DNA of 64,000 bases from Onchidella celtica (Eukaryota > Mollusca > Gastropoda > Systellommatophora > Onchidiidae). The notes below the pieces were generated by a model, which did no database searches, was not told where the DNA came from, and saw nothing but the letters and a program-made list of their open reading frames with translations. A program made the position numbers and the translations under genes. Where the stretch lies: the NCBI GenBank assembly GCA_963931925.1, contig OZ007580.1, positions 4,596,629-4,660,628 of the forward strand, read 5' to 3'. This document shows positions 56,946-64,000 of this stretch, piece by piece (position 1 is the stretch's first letter; every line of letters starts with the position of its first letter).

Positions 56946-57614
56946 GCCTTCTCTATAACAATGCCTAACACAAGAGCACAACATTGATTCGTGACGTCAG
57001 CGTTGGGGGCGAACGTTTAATTCGCTGGGTCATTAGTCAAGGGAGAAAACTCCAACGAAAGATCTGTTGGCATGCCTTGTTGTAGTTTGTATCGATAAGC
57101 TTTATTGACGGAGAGGCCAAAAACATGAAGATGAAAAGACTCTTATAATCAACAGATAATTAAATACAAGCAGGGAAAATAATTTTTATGGGGTTAATGA
57201 CGCATGGTAAGTATTGTATATGTTTCGCTTTAAACGGTAACTAGTAAATTACGTTTGGTGCGTGTGTGAAAAACACTTTGGCCAACATTTTACATTGTAG
57301 ATGGCATTCTTAAAAAAAAAAATCAGCGCATTTCTGTTGTTGTGTTTGTTCAGTGTTGCCATTCGTAGTATTTTTACAATTAAATTTTGTAGTTTTGGGG
57401 TCGAGTTTTTGGGTCGAGTTTTTTCACTAATCAAAATGATTTTATTGTGTTGAAACAAAAAAAAGTTATTACATGAAAGAAACAAGTGTAAATATGCAAT
57501 ATAAGGCATATATAAAAACATTAGATCTAGGGTTTTTTTTTTCGTCCCATTTAGTAAAAAATCTGGCAAGGCGGCGGTTGTTCAATGTTCACTTTTCAAA
57601 CGTCAGTGGAGAAA

Positions 57615-57883
57615 GTGGAAGAGGACAATTCCTTATTTTCACAACTATAAATTCCATTGTTTTGGTCCATAGAATGGCTCCATGGTAGTCTAGATATAAT
57701 GTGTATACCGATTTAGCTAATTATACAATACCAAAAAAGTGCTGTGTTCCGAACTGACGGGGAAATTATGAGGTGAAGGATAAGGTTTCAGTGTAGATCT
57801 AGATCTAGATCTACCTCTTGTTGTAGCCTACAGTTACTGTTACAGACTATATCTACAGTTACAGGTTTCCTTCATGATCATGT
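57615..57883 (+). pseudogene. Duplicated 5' part of the THAP transposase gene, decayed
   Basis: Matches 57884-58095 (starting gtggaagaggacaatt), that is the 5' flank and first 25 or so codons of the THAP exon. Here the start codon is ATA and a TGA replaces a codon (aactgacgg against aactgtcgg). A 65-bp stretch with agatctagatctagatct interrupts the alignment. The tandem copy is non-functional. Confidence 0.8.
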
Positions 57884-58682
57884 GTGGAAGAGGACAATTT
57901 CTTATTTTCACAACTATAATTTCCACGGTTTTTGTCCTTAGAATGGCTCCATGGTAGGCCACATATAATGTGTATACAGATTTAGCTAGATCGTCTAATT
58001 ATAAAATGCCAAAAAAGTGCTGTGTTCCGAACTGTCGGGGAAATTATGAGGTGGAGGAAAAGGTTTCAGTGTACAGGTTTCCTTCATGTGATGAGAGAAA
58101 AAAGCTGTGGCTAAGCAAAATTCCACGCCAAGATTTTGTACCATCTAAAGACTCGGTAGAGTCTAGTTTGTGCGAAGCATTTTGCTGAGAGTTTTTTAAT
58201 CTGGACTGATTCCGCAGTTCGACCTGATGGAAGTATATTGTCTGTTCAAAGAACAAGTGCCAAGTTAGCCCCGGATGCCTATCTATCCATTTTTCCGGAT
58301 TGCCCAAGTTATATGTCAGAAGAACCACCAGCGAAGAGGAGAACACCCGAAGAGAGACGTTCAGATGTGGAGAAGAGGGATGAGGTGATGTTTAGTGAGT
58401 GGTTAGAAGGGGACAAAATAACAGATTTTAATGATTTTACCACCAAGGTGCAACATCATATTATTGAAAGCGGTTCCCACACTTCGAAATGGATTTATAG
58501 AGAACACAGTATCAGTAGCAAGGCCAAGGCTGCTGCAGCATCCACATCAAGTCATATCTCTGGAGTCCAGTACTGCAGTCTGTACTACATCAGTGACACA
58601 CCATCAAATTATAAACCATGTCTGGTGTCCACAGTTCGGATATTCTCAGACATGCATGTGGAGATATACAAAGACACTATAG

Positions 58683-59725
58683 GTAAGTAAGCCGAAGCAA
58701 CTTACTTAACCTTAACTCTTAAGCCCCGTGGCAGGTCACAGTCACACAGTGTGAGTAGCGGGCAGAAAAAAAGAAGGAGGGGAGAAAGATAAAGAAGGGG
58801 GAAAAAAGAAAGAAAAAAAATCCAGGGCTACATGTTTCCTTTAGAAATTGTGTGTGTGTGTGGGGGGGGGGGGTTGTGATAGTGGGTAAGGGTTTTTAAG
58901 CTCCCCCTCTCCCCTTTTGGACATATTCTGGATCTGCCAATAGGCCTAGGGAAAAATGTTGTCATGTCTTAAAAAAAAATATAGAAGCAATGGTCAGGGT
59001 TTAAAATAATGATATGAGGCTCTGTGGTGAGTATGGATGAATGCATGTTCATAGACATTTCTGAGTCACCTAGTTCCTCATCAAATCAATTTTTAATGAT
59101 ATATTAATTATGTACTATTTTTGTTATTATTTCACCGGTAATGTTTACATTCTTGAAATAGAATTCTATGTTTCGTGCCCTCTTTATTTTTTATGGTGAC
59201 ATTAATACAGTTAAATATTGTATTAAGAAGTAATTTATTGTTACATATGAGGCTTAGTGAATGAATGCATTTTTATAGTACAGCCCAGAACATCTAGTGT
59301 TCCTGATCAAAGCATATTTTGTTACTATTACTTTGGGGACCCGAATAAGAGTGCAGGGTGGAAATTTTCGGTCAAAATCATTGGGGTAAAACAATGAGCA
59401 GAGATGTGCACTTGTTACAAAGTGAGAAAAAAAGATAGTGTCTTACTGATATAATTGTAGTGTGTGGCCTATATTATGGCTGCCATCAATAATGCAGTTT
59501 CCCCACTGAGGCAACCTTGACAAGTCCTGGATATGAAAGTCTGAAAACTGTGAAATTTAAGAAACGTGCAGTCTCTTGTAAGGGGCGTGCAGGTTGAAAA
59601 ATCTGCCTTTTTTAAGAAAATAAACGTGCAGGTACTATTATTCGGGTCCCTATAGTAAATGCTATTAACTGCTTTAGCTTCTGTTTGCTGTGTGTTCATT
59701 TTACCTTTTTGTTTTCCTTTCACAG
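58683..59725 (+). other. Intron of the THAP transposase gene
   Basis: 1043 bp, GTAAGT...TTTCACAG, phase 1. Contains a G-run near 58861 and a MITE-like element at 59336-59650. Confidence 0.8.
59336..59650. mobile_element. MITE-like element in the transposase intron
   Basis: 315 bp with perfect 13-bp inverted ends gggacccgaataa and ttattcgggtccc, partly extended inward (agtgcagg against acgtgcaggtact). No target duplication identified. Confidence 0.65.
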
Positions 59726-62409
59726 CAAGAGTCCCCAATAGCACCTTGAAATTGCTGTTTGGATCTGTATACCCTCCCATCCTGCAGACTTGGTCTCAAC
59801 TTGACAACCTGCTGTCCCATTATGGGAGCATTGCTACAAGTACAACAGACAGTAGCACTTCAAGTTTCAAACAAGACATCCAGACGCTGGCAGACACAAT
59901 GCATGATTTGTGTGCATCAGAGACAATATCAGCAGAGGATAACGATAAGAAAGACAGCCTGATCTTTCTGATTGAACAAATTAAACTCCAGTTTGCCTCT
60001 GCAAAAAGGTACACATGTGAAACCTTGCTCTGGTCATTCCAGATGTTCGCCCTTGCCCCCAAGTCCTACGACTTCTTGAGGAGTTCTTACTTAACTCTTC
60101 CGCATTCCTCGTGTCTTAAACGACTATCATCAATTTTCAACATAAGCAGTGGACTGGACTCAAATTTGCATGTTCAATATCTGAAACAGAAATGTGCCAG
60201 TATGGAGGACTTTGAAAGAACTGTCATCTTAATGTTAGATGAAATCTATGTCAAAGGTCAGAGGGAAAATTGGAAGGAACTGCTGTTAACGACTCTGCAC
60301 AGGCTAGCACAGCTCAGGTATTCATGATATCGTCTGTTCCTTCGAAAAAAAAGGATGTCGTTTCAATTGTACCAGTAAAAAATCTCAATGCTGATTTGCT
60401 TTTTAATCTACTGTCTCAAGTTTTGCGTATTCTGTATGATATTGGATTTACTGTCGTTTGTGTTATCTCTGATAACAATCGTGTAAACAGGAATGCCTTT
60501 GTAAGAATTTGTGGTGGTGAGCTGAAAACAAGTATTCCTCACCCTCATAATTCATCAGAAATGTTATTTTTCCTGTTTGATACTGTGCATTTATTTAAAT
60601 GTGTTCGGAATAATTGGTTGGCACAGAAGGACAGTGAGTGCACCTTCATCATACCAAAGCATGATATTTCAACAACTAAGGCATCGTTTCACCATGTGCG
60701 AAAACTCTATTCTTCGGAACAGAATGCAACCGTAAAACTTGCCCCAGCGTTAACACAAAAAGCTGTGTACCCTACCAACACAGAAAAACAGAATGTGCGA
60801 CTTATGCTCAGTGTTCAATGACATGAATGTTTGTGCTCTTTAGCACTTTGAGCAAAGTTGGCACATCTCTACGCAAGGAACTAGACAGTTCCTTTCCATG
60901 TTTTTAAACCTCTGGACTGTCTTAAATGTGAAGCAGCCATTCAAGGATGTCCGCCTGCGAAATAAGTTTTGTGCCAAAATTGATTCTGTTGAGGATGCCA
61001 ATGTGAAATATTTGCATTTCATGATTCAGTGGATTGGAAAGTGGCAACAACTCAAACTAAAACCAAGAGAAGGGGTGTTGTCTGCAGAAACAATGTCTGC
61101 ATTAGACCACACCCTAAGAGCCTTTGTTGGATTAATTGAGTATCTTCTCAATGTGAAGAAATTGAATTATGTACTGTTAGGCAAATTCCAGACGGATAAT
61201 TTGGAGTTTCGGTTTGGTCGATACAGAGAAATGAGTGGCTGCAACTTTCATGTTTCTGTGCAGCAAATTCTAGAAAATGAAAAAAAACTGAAACTTGTGT
61301 CTGTGCTAAAACTGGTGTTTGTATCAAAAGGTTCCCTGTCACTGAAAGATTTTTGCCAACCACTTGAAGACCTTAAAAGTCAGCATGAGAATAGCGAAGA
61401 TATTTCAGCTTTCTTGCCATTTCTGCAAGAAATTGACAACATGACCCTGCCAACAGAACAAATAAAATCCCTGATCTTTATTGCAGGTTATTGTGTTTTT
61501 AAAGCAGCCACGAACATCAGCTGTACAACATGTGTTGCTGATATCAAAAGGCAATCAAGACTGGAAGTTGAGGACTTGTCACAGACCTGTTCTTACATCT
61601 CCTCACTAGACAGAGGAGGCCTTACATGGCCAACAGAAGCAGCTGTCAACTTGATATGTGAAGCCTATAAAGTTTTCAAAGTTTTGATTGAAAACAAAAC
61701 TTCTGAACACCTGTTCTTGCAGTGCAATAACCAAAGAAGTGTAATGATGCAGCTCATCATCCAGAGATCCAAAGATTTGGATTATTTTCCAGGACAGTGT
61801 GATGACTGTGATGCCCAGTGCTTCAGCCATCTGCACAAATGCATCAGACCAGCAGTAAATATATTCTTAAACAACTACAGCAAAAAAGCATCAGATACAA
61901 GATCAACTGCCAACACCAGAAAATTAAAAACCTTCTCCCAGTAAAAGGTAGGCCTCAACGTTAAACAAGCTGTTTATACTGTGTGTATGTGTGTGGATAG
62001 TGCATTGCTATTCCGTTTGTAAGAGATTTGTTTCTTCATCTGTCATTCCCCCCAGTCATTCACACTCTGTCTCTGTCTGTCTCTGCCCCCCCCCCGCCCC
62101 TCTCTCTCTTTAACACATACATACTCATTCAACCACCTCTCTCACTATTTGCCTGCACGAGAGAAAGAATATTTTTGTTATCAACATTATGAAATGTATT
62201 CTGATTACTTATTAATCTTGACATGTATTCTGCGTCAACCACTGCTACTACTTTAGTATGTATTGAATGTGGTTAAAATAAGATAAATAATGACACCAAG
62301 GTGTGAGTGTTTACATTTAGTTATGCCGGCAGTCTTCCGGGGTATAAATAGCCGTGGTGTGTGAAAGATGTGGTTGAAAGTGAAGTATGAAAGGGTAGTA
62401 GTAGTATAG

Positions 62410-62502
62410 CTGATGGCTATTTTAGTATACACATGACATAGTGATGGAGGGTCACTTACGAATCTGTCACTATGTTGTGTGTATATTAAAGTATGCCATC
62501 AG
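62410..62502. repeat. Hairpin-forming repeat, copy 1
   Basis: Arms of about 35 bp (ctgatggctattttagtata to catagtga, against the complement of tcactatgttg to gccatcag) separated by a 22-base loop ggagggtcacttacgaatct. RNA from it would form a long imperfect hairpin. Confidence 0.8.
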
Positions 62503-62559
62503 TTTGGTACTTTAATTCTTGTAAATATCTATTTTGTTGAAACTCATATGCTAGTACAG

Positions 62560-62652
62560 CTGATGGCTATTTTAATATACACATGACATAGTGATGGAGG
62601 GTCACTTACGAATCTGTCACTATGTTGTATGTATATCAAAGTATGCCATCAG
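62560..62652. repeat. Hairpin-forming repeat, copy 2
   Basis: Near-identical to 62410-62502, exactly 150 bases downstream, with the same loop. The few arm differences (tagtatac to taatatac; ttaaag to tcaaag) keep the fold. Confidence 0.8.
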
Positions 62653-62684
62653 TTTGGTACTTTTTTTCTGAGGTTCAACATAAT

Positions 62685-63000
62685 TCATGTAAATATGTTT
62701 AAAGTTAACCTTGTATACATATTAATGTATGTTGGGGATGTGGGGTTGATGATGTATATTATAGTGTATATACTTTTGGAAGCTATGTAAATATACATGT
62801 ATGTATGTACTGCTTGAATCTGATGATAAAAGGTCAAACCTTTGTTGCCGTGTATATTTGCAATTTTATTCATGACTTTGATACTGTTGTGTACATATAA
62901 ATGTATGTTAGGGATGTGGTGTTGATGATGTATATTATAGTGTATATATACTTTTGGATGCTATGTAAATATATATGTATGTTATGCATGTATTATTTAT
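62685..63000. repeat. Two diverged tandem copies of an AT-rich unit
   Basis: Shared blocks include ggttgatgatgtatattata (or gtgttgatg) and tatacttttgga in the same order, about 195 bases apart. Confidence 0.75.
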
Positions 63001-63625
63001 ACACTAGTAGTAGTAATTGTTTTTTAAATGGTTCTCCACGATCATGACACACAGAACAGAAAGCACAGAGAGAATATTTTGTTATATGATCATGTATTTG
63101 GTGATGAGAGAGAGGGAGAGAGAGAGAACACTTTTGTTATCAATATTATGAACTGTATTTTGATTGCTTTTATTGATCATTGACATGTATTCTGCTTCTA
63201 CTACTACCAATTGTTAAACAACTTTTGTCACAATTACATGTATTATGATAGTGTTCTGATGTCAGAATCTTTGTGTATTTGTGAACCTCAGCAATCTATA
63301 GGCCCTATAGACAGGGTCCTGGGAGAGGGAGAGTGGTGATGTATGATGTACCTCTATGTATTATATTATGTATTTCGGTCATGCATGTATTATATCCTAG
63401 TACTAGTAATTATTTATTAAATGCTTCTCCACGATCATGACACACGAAACTGAAAGCACATTTTCATTATCATGTATTTGGTGATGAGAGAGTGAGAGAG
63501 ATTTGTTATCAATATTTATTATTATCATGTATGTGGCGATGAGAGAGAGAACACTTTTGGTATCGTATCAATATTATGAAATGTATTCTGATTGCTAATT
63601 TATCATTGACATGTACTCTGCTTCT
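63000..63625. repeat. Diverged repeats with tctccacgatcatgacacac and tattatgaaatgtattctga
   Basis: Two long copies (about 63001-63200 and 63395-63625) and a partial third at 62160-62240 share ordered blocks, including gtatttggtgatgagagag and cattgacatgtattctgc. Confidence 0.75.
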
Positions 63626-64000
63626 ACTACTACTACTGCTTCTACTACTACTACTGCTTCTACTACTACTGCTGCTTCTACTACTACTACTGCTGCTGCT
63701 ACTGCTATTGCTTCTACTACTACTGCTGCTTCTACTACTACTACTGCTGCTGCTACTGCTACTGCTTCTTCTACTACTGCTGCTTCTACTACTGCTACTG
63801 CTTCTACTACTACTGCTGCTTCTACTACTACTACTGCTGCTGCTACTGCTACTGCTTCTACTACTACTACTGCTTCTACTACTACTACTGCTGCTGCTAC
63901 TGCTACTGCTTCTACTACTAATACTGCTTCTACTACTACTACTGCTGCTGCTACTGCTACTGCTTCTACTTCTACTGCTGCTTCTACTACTGCTACTGCT
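63610..64000. repeat. (CTACTACTGCTT)n-type minisatellite, open at the window end
   Basis: Runs of cta, ctg and ctt trinucleotides in a roughly 12-48 bp higher-order pattern, reaching the last base. Confidence 0.92.

Larger units (their letters stand above)
58006..61944 (+). pseudogene. THAP-domain P-element-type transposase (THAP9-like), frameshifted
   Basis: Exon 1 (58006-58682) encodes a THAP finger: MPKKCCVPNC, an invariant-type W in KKLWLSKI, then, in the next frame, the C-x2-H pair VCAKHF and an AYLSIFPDCPSY segment equivalent to AVPTIF. It ends at a consensus donor G|GTAAGT. Exon 2 starts after TTTCACAG at 59726 and continues in frame. It gives the catalytic-region motif LMLDEIYVKG, the GTP-binding/insert region with VFMISS, the segment LFDTVHLFKCVRNNWL and the C-terminal TDNLEFRFGRYREMSG, as in P-element and THAP9 transposases. 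Single-base shifts occur near 58160, 60262, 60822, 60841 and 60897. Between them the code is well preserved. I did not find terminal inverted repeats. Either a recently inactivated element or a gene with assembly errors. Confidence 0.88.

Overview
This is a eukaryotic, animal-type window made almost entirely of repeats and mobile elements, with only a few fragments of apparently normal host genes. GT-AG introns, large (GATA)n, (CA)n and CAC/ATC microsatellites, a tRNA-derived SINE, L2/CR1-like LINE pieces, a K02A2.6-like Ty3/Gypsy element, THAP-domain P-element relics and hAT/piggyBac-type miniature elements all point to an invertebrate. A lophotrochozoan, probably a mollusc and perhaps a gastropod, fits best. 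That placement is inferred from the repeat families, not proven.

Layout. Bases 1-850 hold an AT-rich tandem repeat, a broken integrase-type gene tail (284-688, minus) and a GAATTCTA-rich repeat. Bases about 848-8222 (plus 15296-15490) and 16753-23952 (plus 24116-24310) are two diverged copies of one segmental duplication about 15.9 kb apart. Each copy carries, on the minus strand, a first coding exon rich in PPPQGGY heptads (5911-6168 and 18427-18642), followed by a huge CAC/ATC microsatellite in the presumed intron. Copy 1 was later hit by a non-autonomous Ty3/Gypsy element with two LTRs that read as identical (2112-5327). Copy 2 was later hit by an LTR-type insertion (20020-23474) that carries a broken LINE. 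The last exon of a minus-strand gene, with its poly(A) signal, lies at 12261-12432.

Bases 24-38 kb hold a 39-bp minisatellite open on both strands (25105-26275), a SINE, a broken THAP domain (28710-28920), several MITE-like inverted-repeat elements, a LINE 3' stub (34110-34343) and one of two inverted copies of a 1.2-kb LTR-like repeat (35085-36255; partner 10019-11284).

Bases 37959-52037 are the centrepiece: two related LTR retrotransposons, one nested inside the other, both read on the minus strand. The inner element A (40620-48349) has two LTRs that differ at about 2 of 886 bases, a tRNA-Pro-type primer site, gag (45474-46460) and a 1203-codon pol (41859-45470). Its pol order is protease-integrase-reverse transcriptase-RNase H, the order known from the Gmr1 clade rather than ordinary Ty3/Gypsy, and its capsid ends in a SCAN-like segment. 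The outer element B (37959-40619 plus 48350-52037) is a deleted relative. Both insertions have matching 5-bp target duplications.

Bases 52-57 kb are microsatellites and hAT-like MITEs. Bases 57615-61944 hold a THAP/P-element-type transposase gene with one intron and about five single-base frameshifts. The window ends in hairpin-forming and trinucleotide-type tandem repeats. I see no rRNA, tRNA, CRISPR or complete ordinary host gene.
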